Positions 37,698 to 48,358 of a DNA stretch of 64,000 bases are shown here, piece by piece; the first letter of the stretch is position 1, and every line of letters starts with the position of its first letter. Below the pieces are notes generated by a model, which was not told the DNA's origin, searched no databases, and saw only the letters and a list, made by a program, of their open reading frames with translations. Location of the stretch: NCBI RefSeq assembly GCF_000283155.1, contig NW_004454166.1, forward strand, positions 15,836,034-15,900,033, written 5' to 3'. The DNA comes from Ceratotherium simum simum (lineage: Eukaryota > Chordata > Mammalia > Perissodactyla > Rhinocerotidae). Position numbers and translations under genes: made by a program.

Positions 37698-37856
37698 CCG
37701 CTTCCTGAGAAGTTTGTGGTGAAAGGTGTTGTGGATCGTTTTTCAGAAGAGTTTGTGGAGACCAGAAGAAAAGCTTTGGATAAATTCCTAAAAAGAATTA
37801 CAGATCATCCTGTGCTCTCTTTCAACGAACACTTTCATGTTTTCCTTACTGCTAAG
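37698..37856 (+). CDS. SNX30: SNX30 internal coding exon (exon 4): C-terminal half of the PX domain
   Basis: This exon of 159 nt (53 codons, phase 0/0) has acceptor gtcttcatag and donor AAG|gtaagg, a strong consensus. It opens with [10 protein letters not shown], completing the PPLPEK loop begun by the last Pro of exon 3, and continues through [18 protein letters not shown] to the closing helix [12 protein letters not shown] and HVFLTAK. The basic ETRRKAL segment is the second phosphoinositide-contacting region of PX sorting nexins. No stop or frameshift interrupts it, and it reads as a constrained exon amid repeat-rich intron. Read-through beyond the donor would reach a stop at about 37916. 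Confidence 0.95.
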
Positions 37857-38169
37857 GTAAGGACAGAATTTTTCATTCTCCTCCTCCAAATTAGCATTCT
37901 TCAGGGTCTTTCTTAGAAGCTGCTTTGATCTCTCACAGGCCACCTTCACGACTGGCCCACTATAGTGAACGTCATAGAATTGCTCTGGTTTTTGGCGTCC
38001 ATTTGCATTAGCATGGTTTCTGGGTTAGAATTCAGGAGAACACCTCCTCAGAACAGCAGAGGAGGTTAGAATATTTTCACTTTCCGAAAACAGGGACAAG
38101 TGTTTCTTTAAACACTTCTTGGCGTGCTACTGGGTGAGGCCATTCTGAGCAACAGTGGGCACGAAAGGG

Positions 38170-38335
38170 AAAGAACTTTTATTGAGCGTTTGGTAAGGAT
38201 GTTCTTCACAAGAACCCTGTGAGTGGTTACTCAGAGCTTCATTTTACAGAGGGGGAAACGGAAGTTCAGGGAGTTTGTACTTGTTCAAGTGGCATCACTA
38301 AGATTTGAAATTGGGTCTTTGTGACTCTTGAGGCC
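38170..38335 (-). mobile_element. MIR SINE relic
   Basis: Antisense MIR: ttattgagcgtttggtaagg, cattttacagagggggaaac, ggcatcactaagatttgaaa. Confidence 0.5.
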
Positions 38336-39112
38336 ACCCTTTCCCCCTATATCAGACTGTCTGACCAAGAGTAGTTCAGTGTTACTTCCCGCAGCCAAGT
38401 TCCTATTGGGTGGGCATTTTCCAAGCATTTGCCAGAGAAATAATTGTGTCCTACACAGTTGCCGGATTCTGCATACTCAAACGCAAGCTGGTCATTCCCT
38501 CACTTCTCTCTACACTTCCTGTTGGCAGAACTGGCCAGAAAACCTGAGGTGCTCCACTCTAATTGTCTGCAGAAACAGGATCTCACGTTCTGACTCTCAT
38601 GCCAACTTCCTTTCAGCCCCGTCTGTTTAGTTTCGTGTATCACGTTCCCACATTCAGGTTATAGGTAATTTGTTTCATGTTGGCAAGGTATTGAGGCCCA
38701 GGTACTTTTTAGTTTTCTTTTTCAAAATGACAAAATTGAGAAACATTTACAGATAACATCAGTTGACTTGAAAGACTTTAAAGGGAATGCCATTCTCTAG
38801 ACAATGGAAACCACATGGCAAAGTCCTTTAGTATTGGGGGTTTTTTTTTTTTTTTTTAAACCTCAATTGGCATTTAGCCTCATGGGTGACATTCCCATTA
38901 ATCTTTTCTCTTTCCTGGAGGCCTTTTCCCCCTGTAGGTCAAACTTGTGTTCTTTTTAAAAATAAGTATTTCCTGGTGAACTGATCCTCAGATATAGTTC
39001 TTTCAGCTTATATACAAAGTAAAATTCATCCTGTTCTCCAAAAGTGCAACTCACTGTTTCACCTGAATTACAGGTCCGTTGTCCAGGTGGGCCCTCAAGC
39101 TTAGTCATTTTT

Positions 39113-39327
39113 TTTTTTTTTTTAAAGATTTTATTTATTCAGTTTTTTCCCCCCAAAGCCCCAGTAGATAGTTGTACGTCATAGGTTCACATCCTTCTAG
39201 TTGCTGTACGTGGGACTCGGCCTCGCGTTGGACGGAGAAGTGGTGCCTCGGGGCGCTCCCAGGATCCGAACCCGGGCCGCCAGCATCAGAGCGCGTGCAC
39301 TTAACCGCTAAGCCACGGGGCCGGCCC
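39113..39327 (-). mobile_element. ERE SINE, short type
   Basis: Perfect 15-bp TSD, agcttagtcattttt, at 39098-39112 and 39328-39342. Head gccacggggccggccc at right. Confidence 0.9.
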
Positions 39328-39627
39328 AGCTTAGTCATTTTTATTGAACAGAGAGATAAAGGGGGAAAAAGCGTGAACCTCTGGTCTTAGGAATCTGTGT
39401 GAATAAGTAGGAAAGATTTTTGTGTGTGTGTGATATTTATCTGTGGGCCAAGCAATATGAAATGATTGAAAAAAATCAAGTCCTTTAGCCATCTTAATCA
39501 AAATCCAACTTCATCTGAGTGAGTACAGGGGGTTGGCTTGTTTAAACAGAACAGATTCTAGCCCTTGGTCAGTTTTACTTGCTGAACTAAATGCACTAAA
39601 TAACCCAATCTTTTCTTTTTTTCCTTT

Positions 39628-39835
39628 TGCTTTTTAATTATGGTAAGATATAGATAACATGAAATTTACAATCTTAACCATTTTAAAGTGTATAGTTCAT
39701 CAGTGTTAAATATGTTCACACTGTGGTATAGCTAATCTCCAGAACTTTTTCATCTTGCAAAACTGAAACTCTATACCCATTAACAACAACTTCCCATCTC
39801 CTACTCCCCTCAGCCCCCCATCTTTTCTTTTAACA
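39628..39835 (-). mobile_element. L1 3'-UTR fragment
   Basis: Antisense L1-like end: aaccattttaaagtgtatag and gaaactctatacccattaac. Confidence 0.5.
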
Positions 39836-40300
39836 CACCCTGAAGAACTTGGTCTTGTTCTTAGATGAGCCACTTCCGTGCTCTGCCACAGCAGATGCAG
39901 AAGCATTCCTCTTCCTTGTCATGATGTGATCTTGTCACAAACCGGAATTGTCTTTAAGAAGAAGACAATAATGCTGGGAGAGGTGGGGGAACACTCAGGT
40001 TCAACTACGTTCAAATCAGTATTTTCACCTTTGGTCATATGGGTGCACCAATCAGATAGGTACTCCTAAATAACTTGATTCAACATGTTAATTAACTGGG
40101 TTAACTGGGGCTTCTTTTTTACTTCAAGTAGAGCTTGTGTAGTCCAACGAGCCCATTTGGATCTAGCCCTGCTCCCAAAAATATTGTCTATGGAAGCAAT
40201 TCCTAGACCTCCAAGGCTTCAGTTATGGTCTCGTGAAAGCCTGGTGCTTATAGGGATGTTTTTTGTCTAGAGAGTATGAGGTTAGAAGGGGAGATGGAAT

Positions 40301-40564
40301 CTTTTTTTTTTTAATTTAATTTTTTTTTGGTGAGGAAGAATGACCCTGAGCTAACATCTGTTGCCAATCGTTTTCTTTTTGCTTGAGGAAGATTGTCACT
40401 GAGCTAACATCTGTGCCATTCTTCCTCCATTTTGTATGTGGGACACCGCCGCAGTGTGGCTTGCTGAGCAGTGTGTAGGTCTGTGCCCAGGATCTGCACC
40501 CGGGAACCCCGGGCTGCTGAAGCAGAACATGCGAACTTAACCACTACACCACCAGGCTGGCCCT
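40301..40564 (-). mobile_element. Old ERE SINE
   Basis: TSD gagatggaat at 40291-40300 and 40565-40574. It carries two 'gagctaacatctg' modules and the head ccaccaggctggccc. Confidence 0.85.
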
Positions 40565-40896
40565 GAGATGGAATATTTAGAACATTCTCTCAGGCAGCCT
40601 GACTTTGACAGGAAGGAGATGGAGGAGGGGGTCTGGAGGGGATTGCTGCTGTTTTTAAGATGGGTGAGCCTTGGATATATTTTACATGCTGAAGAATTAG
40701 AAGTTGAAGGTAGAGACAGGAGAGGAGATAGTTGATAGGGCAAAGGCCTTGGTTGGGAGGATAGTGTGAATAGGAAAGAGCAAAAGTGAAGGCCTTGGAT
40801 ATATGAAGAAGGAGGAAGTAAAATCAGAAGGAGTCTACACTGCAGACACTGATGGAGACCTGAGTCTCCGATTGTGTGTCAGATGGGGAGGGGTAG

Positions 40897-41095
40897 CAGC
40901 TGGCCTGGTGGTGTAGTGGTTGAGTTTACGTGCTCTGCTTCGGCGGCCCAGGGTTTGCAGGTTCGGATCCCAGGCGTGAACATACATGCCGCTCATCAAG
41001 CCATGCTGTGGTGGTGTCCCACATACAAAATAGAGGAAGATGGGCACAGATGTTAGCTCAGGGCTAATCTTCCTCACCAAAAAAAAAAAAAAAAA
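40897..41095 (+). mobile_element. Old ERE SINE
   Basis: Head ctggcctggtggtgtagtgg, middle ctcatcaagccatgctgtgg and gatgttagctcagggctaat plus poly-A. The TSD is imperfect. Confidence 0.82.
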
Positions 41096-41370
41096 AGAAT
41101 GAGGAGGGGCTGTCGGGCAGCTGTGTTAACCATGATTCCCTGTTCTCTGCTCTGTCCCTATATCCAGCTAGGTCACCAGAAAGCAATGGCTTGTGTTGTG
41201 TTCTCTTATCTCCCTGTAGACATGCCCTTCTGGGACTGGGAATTAGCATTCTGTTTGTATTTAGGGTGGGTATAAGGAAGACACCTGCATCTTCTGTAAA
41301 ATCGTTTTTGAAGGCACCATTAAAGGGACATAGAACAACCTGAAGATACTGTAGATTCCTCTTAGAATTT

Positions 41371-41592
41371 TTTTTTTTTTTTTTTTTTAAAGATTTTATT
41401 TATTTTATTTTTTCCCCCCAAAGCCCCAGTGGATAGTTGTGTGTCGTAGCTGCACATCCTTCTAGTTGCTGTATGTGGGACTCGGCCTCAGGATGAACGG
41501 AGAAGTGGTGCCTCGATGCGCACCCGGGATCCGAACCCGGGCCGCCAGCATCGCAGCGCGCGCACTTAACCACCAAGCCACAGGGCCGGCCC
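41371..41592 (-). mobile_element. ERE SINE, short type
   Basis: Perfect 14-bp TSD, tcctcttagaattt, at 41357-41370 and 41593-41606. Head gccacagggccggccc at right. Confidence 0.9.
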
Positions 41593-41946
41593 TCCTCTTA
41601 GAATTTAATGATAGGAAGAAGCCTGTTTTACCTGGCAGGCTAACATGCTTCTTAAATTTAGGTACAATGGATTATGTAGCTCAACGTGTTTCCCATTTAT
41701 GCTGTGACCAAGGAATTCAGGGTAAAATGCTTTGTTGTTTACAGCATCTCTCCTCAGCCTGGGTTTTCTAGTGCTGCTTCTTCTGTCACTGTTCCTGCTT
41801 CCACCCTCTACTCTCTACTTTCCTTATACGGCTTTGGTTGGGATATAAATAAATGAATGGAATGAATTTCAGCTCTTGAATTTGCTCCTAAAGACAACTT
41901 AGGGTATTTTGTATGGGAGAAAGGGCCACTTTTTTTTGGTTAGCGG

Positions 41947-42008
41947 TTTTAAAAAATTATGTTAGAAACAGCATTGTGTTTAGAGGAGAGCCTGCTCAGG
42001 TGAGTGAA
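41947..42008 (+). repeat. 62-bp direct repeat, copy A (intron 4)
   Basis: 57 of 62 bases match copy B at 43724-43785, with no gaps. It ends in ctcaggtgagtgaa, which contains a perfect donor consensus CAG|GTGAGT. The family is unknown to me. Confidence 0.85.
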
Positions 42009-42257
42009 CCTGGTTAGAAAGATAGCCTAGTTCTCTTAAAAGAGATGGGGGTGTAAACGCACAGGAATGGGAGCTTGGCGGTTGTGATGTCAGGGAGGGG
42101 ATACCATTGTGTACGTGGTTAGGTCCTCTAACTCAGCTCCTTGTTTCTGGAGTCTTCCATTTCCCAAAAGAAACTGCCTGAAGGAGTTGATTTACCGAGT
42201 CCCGGCCATGTGAGGGATTGAGCCCTTTGAGTTTGTGTGTTCATGTGTCATCCTCAG

Positions 42258-42453
42258 GACCTGAACGCCTACAAGAAGCAAGGGATGGCGCTGTTGACTA
42301 GAGTGGGCGAGTCGGTCAAGCATGTCACTGGGGGCTACAAGCTGAGGAGTCGGCCTCTTGAGTTTGCAGCCATAGGCGAATACTTGGATACGTTTGCGCT
42401 CAAACTGGGAACCATTGATCGAATAGCCCAGCGCATCATCAAAGAAGAAATAG
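42258..42453 (+). CDS. SNX30: SNX30 internal coding exon (exon 5): PX-BAR linker helix and start of the BAR region
   Basis: This exon of 196 nt (65 codons plus one base; phase 0 in, phase 1 out) lies between acceptor tcatcctcag and donor ATAG|gtgagc. It begins [20 protein letters not shown], a segment of alternating basic and hydrophobic residues that in SNX-BAR proteins forms the amphipathic helix between PX and BAR, then [16 protein letters not shown]. It ends in a helical stretch including [18 protein letters not shown]. The Glu codon after KEEI is split G|AG across intron 5, and exon 6 supplies AG. A 62-bp repeat copy sits about 250 bp upstream in intron 4. Confidence 0.95.
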
Positions 42454-43900
42454 GTGAGCTCTCTGTGGAGACCTTGATCATGCCCAGGGACCACGTTTGC
42501 AGAAATGACATTCATGTGTGCTTAGCAGAATCCAACTGCAGAAATGCTGAAGTGACAGAACGAGGCCATATCTTACTAATAAGACTAATAAATAAATACA
42601 AGGAGGGGAGGAGGTAGTTGTGACTAGAGTGTAATTTTGTGCTCCATCCTTTGTCCTGCATCTCAGCCTTGTGTTTGCTTTCCCTGTGGGAAAGAACCAC
42701 TTCTGAGCTTCTAGGTTTTTCTACTTTTCTGTCTCTTAACTTTAGCTTTAACAATAGAGACATTGACTCAACTTCCTTTTGTTCGCAGGAATGAGAATTT
42801 ACAAAACAAACTTAGGTTTTATCTTCTGACAGAAAGGTGGTTCAAAAGGACAGCATGACCTGTGTTTGCCCAAGTTGTGATCCTAATGAGCCTTCAGAAT
42901 TGAACTTGACTCACCTGCCCCACCCCGGCTTCATTTCAGACCCACTCTTCCTGACCTGGGGAGTTACCGGGGCCTTTCTTTATCCTTCCTGGTTGTTGCC
43001 ACCACTTCCTCCCCACCCTCCTCATGGTTGCTTGCTTTTCTGTATTCCGAAACGTTGAAGTCTTTGTCTTCTTACACATGTGTAGGCCAGCCAGACAGAC
43101 CTGAACAATCTTAATGATCATGGTGGCATGTTAAACATGTTGAAAAGGATTCTCCGGTAGTTGCCATCCATTGGTACTAAAAAATGGCAACGTTTTATTG
43201 TAATGGCAAGAATTCTGGTGACAAATGATGGGCCAGATTTTCTTTGTGGGGGGAAATAAATCAACATTTTTCCTTGTTCCCTGTGCTTTCGTTCTCCTTT
43301 TCCCACTGATGGTATCTTGTGGGGGCTGTAGATGTTGGAGGTAGCTTTAGGTACCATCTACACCTAAGGGTCATGTGAAGTAAATTCTGATGGGACCAAG
43401 GGGTTGGGGTGACCCCTCAGTGAGAGAGTGAGTCTGCCTATGTAAGACCTCATCTGTATCCAAATGTTTCCTAAAATCTCATTATTTTTCCATCACGGTA
43501 TATGTTTTTTCCTTTAAAAACATCCCCCTAAACCTATATGAAACTGTGCCCCCATTGCCTGCCCACCATGAGTGGTTATTTTTAAAGATACTTGGTGGAT
43601 GCAGCTCCAACCACTTTCTCCCAAAAGTCATTGTGGTCCCCATTATCCAGAGGCATGGCATTCCCGTTATGGGGTGGAGTCGATTGATGTTATGATGTTA
43701 GCTCTAACATCAGCTTTTAGAGATTTTAAAAAATTATGTTATAAACAGTGTTGTGTTTAAAGGAGAGCATGCTCAGGTGAGTGAATGGCCAAGGGAAACA
43801 CATCTTAATGTAGAGAGCTCTTGGCTGTGGTAGTTATTGAGTCAGTAATACCAGTGATTGTTACCCAGCAGATCTTAACTGGTTTCTGTTCCCCATTTAG
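42454..43900 (+). other. SNX30: SNX30 intron 5 (short)
   Basis: A GT-AG intron of 1,447 bp with no ERE, unusual for this window. Its one notable item is the second copy of the 62-bp repeat at 43724-43785. The rest shows no recognisable repeat or gene. Confidence 0.9.
43724..43785 (+). repeat. 62-bp direct repeat, copy B (intron 5)
   Basis: Partner of 41947-42008, 1,777 bp further on and on the other side of exon 5. It lies about 115 bp before exon 6 and carries the same CAG|GTGAGT at 43774-43782. Confidence 0.85.
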
Positions 43901-44100
43901 AGTACCTTGTGGAGCTGAGAGAATATGGGCCTGTGTACTCCACATGGAGCACATTAGAGGGGGAACTGGCCGAACCCCTGGAGGGTGTGTCGGCTTGCAT
44001 CGGGAACTGCTCAACAGCCTTGGAAGAGCTGACAGATGACATGACAGAAGACTTTCTACCTGTGCTCAGGGAATATATTTTATACTCTGACTCCATGAAG
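43901..44100 (+). CDS. SNX30: SNX30 internal coding exon (exon 6): BAR-domain coiled coil
   Basis: This exon of 200 nt (two bases completing Glu, then 66 codons; phase 1 in, phase 0 out) follows acceptor ccccatttag and ends at donor AAG|gtaagc. It starts [15 protein letters not shown], continues through [18 protein letters not shown] and the acidic [17 protein letters not shown], and ends [10 protein letters not shown]. The regular Leu/Val/Ile spacing fits the long antiparallel BAR helices that drive dimerisation and curved-membrane binding. Intron 5 upstream is only 1,447 bp, the shortest complete intron here. An ERE retroposon begins 19 bp after the last exon base (see 44120-44387). Confidence 0.95.
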
Positions 44101-44119
44101 GTAAGCTGGCCCACTTCTT

Positions 44120-44387
44120 CTTCTTCCTCTTTTTTTTTTTTGAGGAAGATTGGCCCTTGAGCTAACATCTATTGCCTGTCTTCCTGCTTTTTCCTTTCTT
44201 CTGCCCAGAGCCCCAGTAGATAGTTGTATGTCATAGTTGTATGTCGTTCTAGTTGTTCTATGTGAGATGCCACCTCAGCATGGCTTGATGAGTGGTGAGT
44301 AGGTCTGCACCCAGGATCTGAACCGGCAAACCCCGGGCTGCTGAAGCAGAACACACGAACTTAACCACTAGGCCCCCAGGCCAGCCC
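44120..44387 (-). mobile_element. Old ERE SINE next to the SNX30 exon 6 donor
   Basis: TSD ctggcccacttctt at 44106-44119 and 44388-44401. The left TSD copy spans intron positions +6 to +19, so the insertion spared the donor gtaagc by only a few bases. Confidence 0.88.
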
Positions 44388-44539
44388 CTGGCCCACTTCT
44401 TGTGCACTTAGATACTTTCTTTGTTGTGGTCATTATCAAAAAGTAATTGATTATTGCCTATTTGCATGTGGTACAGGTGTCCTTCTTCCTAGGTGGGCAG
44501 GATCAGACGTGTGGACTGACATCATGGACATATAAATAG

Positions 44540-45240
44540 AACATATAGTGAGCCAAGTATGAATTAGAAAAAAACAAGTTTGGAAGAAATTCTTATTAGT
44601 GTTTTCTGAGAGTTCAGGAGATCTAACATCTACTAAACAAGAACAGGATGCTGTGGAAAAAGAACAATTGGACTATTAGAGCTCTTGGAAGTTAAAATAC
44701 AATTGCTGGAATAAAATCAAAGAGTAAGGTTGGAAGATGAGGTTGAGGAAATCTTGGAAAGTAAAACAAATAAAAAAAATGGTTGGAAAGTAGAACACAA
44801 ATGCAAAAACACTGAGAATATCGAAGAATGATAAGAGACATAGAGGATTCATCTCAAAAGTTTAGTATCTGACTGATAAGAGTTCCTGACAGAGAAGATA
44901 GAGAAAACGGAGGGAAGGAAATTATGCAAGAAATAATACAAGAAAATCCCCCAAAGCTGAAGGACATGAGTCTTCAAATTAAAAGGACATGCTATTTGCC
45001 CAGCAAAAGGAATAAAAAGAGAACCGACTCAAAGCACATCATTGTAAAATTTTAAAATAAAGGTGATAAGATTTTAAAAGCTTTTAAAGAAAGAGGGAGA
45101 GGGAGGTAATGTACAAGAGGAATATGAATCAGAAGAGCTTTGGTCTAGCAGCCAATGGATGAGAAAAGACAGAGGAACTGTTAGGACAGATGATTTCCAA
45201 CCTCAAATTCTATATGCAGAATAAGGATGGGGAATGGAAT
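44540..45240 (+). mobile_element. HAL1/L1 ORF1-like LINE fragment
   Basis: A-rich sequence with recognisable LINE phrases: aaataatacaagaaaatccc, gctgaaggacatgagtcttc, aagcacatcattgtaaaatt, gatttccaacctcaaattct. No intact frame. Confidence 0.45.
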
Positions 45241-45639
45241 CAGATGCTTTAATGCCCACACTAGACACTGCCCCAGCCCGCCCTGAGACTGGTTGGAGAG
45301 CGTAGCTGCAGGGGACTCCGATGGTGGCGCCAGTTAGAGAAAAGGGTCAGTCTTCCCGGCCAACGGAAAAAGAGATGTGGCTCAGTGTTGCACGTCCCTG
45401 TCTGTAGGTAGCCCCCTTCCTGCTTCCCAAAGGAGATCTCTGAATTATTGATGTGTCTTTGGGGCAGATCTAGGGCATCCCTTTAGGAAGGACCTGGGTA
45501 GGCACTGATGTGAATCTCTAGAGAGAACAACCTTGGGTTGTAAAAACGGAAAACCAGAAAAATCATGGTGCCGTGAAAATATTCTACACCTTGAGAAGGG
45601 GAGTAAAAACGTAATGAATCAATTGGTTATAAAAACTTA

Positions 45640-45735
45640 AAAAAAAACTTTATTATGGTTAATTTCAAGCATATACAAAAGCAGAGAGAGTAGTGTGATG
45701 AACTCCCAAATACCCATCATTCTTGTTCTGTCTTG
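45640..45735 (-). mobile_element. Ancient L1M-like fragment
   Basis: Short match to the 18803-19440 type: aatttcaagcatatacaaaa, gatgaactcccaaataccca. Confidence 0.4.
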
Positions 45736-46138
45736 TTCCATCAGGTATGAAGTTGTAAGGCTCTTGATGCATATTAAAGTGTGGACAATGGAGAACGGAG
45801 CTTGTTCCTGGTAGAATGAATCACTTTCTCATGTACACTCTATAAAGCTGCTAGTAAAACACTTTGAAAGACAGGATTGGGTCTAGATCTCAAAGTGATC
45901 AGGGAAAATGGTATGAATTTCCTTATCTGTAAGGTGGAAATGGTGGTAGTAATGGTGATGATAAGGATAAAACTCACATGTGAGACCGTTAGCCTGAGGC
46001 AGTTTTGCTGGTAATTATTGGAACTGAGGCTGAAAACCAAGGCTTCTGACTCTAAATTTGCAACTCATTCACCTCTATTACATTGTAGTTTTTTTTTTTT
46101 TAAATTGAGCTCTCCCCTCACACGCTCACACCTGGCTC

Positions 46139-47819
46139 GAGATGGCAGTGGCAGTGATGGGGGATCCGACTCTTGGGAGCGGACAGGTTCTGCATGGAAG
46201 ACCCCCGTGTGGAAGGTGGGGGGCAGGGACCGCTGAGAAGGCGAGGACCAGGACAAGGACATCAAGGATAACTGGGATGATGATGATGACTGCAGAAAAA
46301 AAGAGGAAGCAGAAGTAAAACCAGAAGTAAAAATTTCAAAAAGGAAAAAAAATAGAGAAGATAGAAGAGAAGAGGTGGGAAGAAATTAAAAAGAGGTTAG
46401 AAGAACCTGAAGAACCTAAAGTGCTAACACCAGAAGAACAATTAGCAGATAACCTTCAGCTAAAGATATTACAGGAGGAGTCAAACCTCAAATTAGCAAA
46501 AGACACTTTTGGTGTTAATAATACAGTTTATGGAATAGATGCTATGAACCCATCTTCAAGAGATGACTTCACAGAGTTTGGAAAGTTACTTAGAGATAAA
46601 ATTACACAATATGAAAAGTCACTGGATTGTGCCAGTTTTTTGGAAGCCTTAGTTCGAGATGTGTGTATTTCATTGGAGATTGATGACTTGGCAAAGATTA
46701 CCACTTCGTTGACTGTGCTTTGCAGTGAAAAACAGAAGCAATCAATGCAAAGCCAGAAAGAAGAAGATGTGTTTCCTGGAGGGGCATTAGAGGCCACCAT
46801 GGAAGACGATGTGGCAGATTATGGTGGTCACAATGGAGGCTACGTACAAGACTAGGAAGACTTCATGTGACATTTTATCTTCTGGTGTCTTTTTTCTGTT
46901 GCCTGCAATCCCTTCAACATGTAGCATAACTCCTTTCCTTTCAGTTCTGCCAAATGCTACAATCAGAAGTGCAGTATCTTTTCTGCTGACTATTTAACCC
47001 CTTGACACTTAGGTGCTAATATGCAAATGAAGGAACTTGGATCTTGCTGCCAAGGAGTTAAAATTGGGAACCTCAATTGCTATTAAATCATAGTTTAAAA
47101 AAACAAACCTAATGTTGTCAGCGTTGCTGTCTGATTCATTGTGGCAGTCACTAAATTGGAAACAAAGATTGCAACATGACACAAAAGTGTGTAGTATTTA
47201 CCAGCACCATTCAGTAATACAGCCTTAACCACACCTCCTTGAACTACTTCATAACTGGTCAAGAAAAGCAGTTTGCAGCAAGGGTATGTGGCGTGCACCT
47301 AGTATTCAAATTGCTTTGTTTTAAAATTGAGCATGAGGATATTAAAAATACATTGTAAAGAAGATGGCTTATCTCAGAGTAAAGATATGGCGCCTGAAAA
47401 GCATTAGTTTGGTACCTCCAACTTTGAAGCTGAAGGAGATAAACATCTCCATTATTGCTTTACAAGTTGCAGAATCTCTTGAATGCATAGACTGTCTAGT
47501 TTGTATTTATCAGACTATTCTACTGATGGAGTGCTTCAGATGGGGCAGCGAAACTGATTACCTGTTTTATTTGCCTGATTTAAGTGTCTGAGAAACAAAT
47601 CTCCTTTGTTCTCCGGGGCTGCAGTGGAACAACTTGAACAGGTGTTGGCATTCCCTTTCCTTTATAAACCGTGCTCAGCTAACTGCACCAGTTAACTACA
47701 GTTTGGTAAATTATGTTAACAATTATGACATCTGCAATGTTTTATAAAGCAACTAATTTAATAAAAAATTGAGATCTACACATTGTATGTTTAATCCTGT
47801 GGCTGAAACAAGTATAAAA
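46139..47819 (+). pseudogene. EIF3J: Processed pseudogene of EIF3J (translation initiation factor 3 subunit J)
   Basis: Intronless sequence matching EIF3J: an N-terminal acidic part (SDSW, then DNWDDDDD, EEAEVKPEVKIS), then in another frame LTPEEQLADNLQLK, FGVNNTVYGIDAMNPSS, ITQYEKSLD and DVCISLEIDDL, ending GGYVQD. EIF3J is the loosely bound eIF3 subunit at the 40S decoding centre. It cannot make the full factor: TGA at 46234-46236 interrupts the N-terminal part, the frame shifts between about 46340 and 46400, and TAG at 46853-46855 precedes the ancestral TGA (46868-46870) by five codons. About 0.9 kb of 3'-UTR-like sequence follows, with aataaaa near 47760. No introns means it arose by retroposition. 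It lies in SNX30 intron 6 in the same orientation. The longest surviving frame is 144 codons (46421-46855). Both outer ends are approximate, and I found no clean target duplication. Confidence 0.88.
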
Positions 47820-48010
47820 AGGCATCATGGGGTGGGGGGTGGGTGAAATGGATGAGGGGGATCAAAAGGAGCAAAGTAGTTAGCTAGTCTTATCTTTGTT
47901 AACTAGTCTTATTGTGGTGATCATTTCACAGTATACAAATATCAAATCATTATGGTACACCTGAAACTAATAAAACGTATGTCAGTTATATCTCAATTAA
48001 AAAAAAAAGG
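47820..48010 (+). mobile_element. L1 3' end with A-tail
   Basis: Characteristic terminal phrase: tatggtacacctgaaactaa and gttatatctcaattaaaaaa. Confidence 0.5.
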
Positions 48011-48126
48011 CAGCCCGACTTACTTAAAATGAACTAGAATATTTCACTTATAAAGTTAATAGTATCTGTTTTTGTGAACAAAGATAAATTTTTTACAGTT
48101 CCTGGCGTGTCCTTGATTTTGTCTCT

Positions 48127-48358
48127 CTCTTTTTTTTTTTTTGTGAGGAAGATCAGCCCTGAGCTAACATCCATGCCAATCCTCCTCTTTTTGCTGAGGA
48201 AGACTGGCCCTGAGCTAACATCCGTGCCAATCTTCCTCCACTTTATGTGGGACCCCGCCATGGCATGGCCTGACAAGTGGTGCGTTGGTATGCGCCTGGG
48301 ATCCGAACCTGGGCCGCCAGTAGAGGAGCTCGCACACGCTATGCCATGGTGCCAGCCC
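48127..48358 (-). mobile_element. ERE SINE, 'tatgtggga' type
   Basis: Perfect 13-bp TSD, tgattttgtctct, at 48114-48126 and 48359-48371. The head is decayed (atgccatggtgccagccc). Confidence 0.88.

Larger units (their letters stand above)
37857..42257 (+). other. SNX30: SNX30 intron 4
   Basis: A GT-AG intron of 4,401 bp. It carries a MIR relic, an L1 tail fragment, four EREs and one copy of a 62-bp repeat (41947-42008) about 250 bp before exon 5. The stretches 38340-39097 and 39840-40265 hold nothing I can name. Confidence 0.9.

Noticed and set aside
46018..46236. 72-codon open frame as a new gene
   Set aside because: Its right half is the broken N-terminal part of the EIF3J retrocopy, ending at the pseudogene's nonsense codon.
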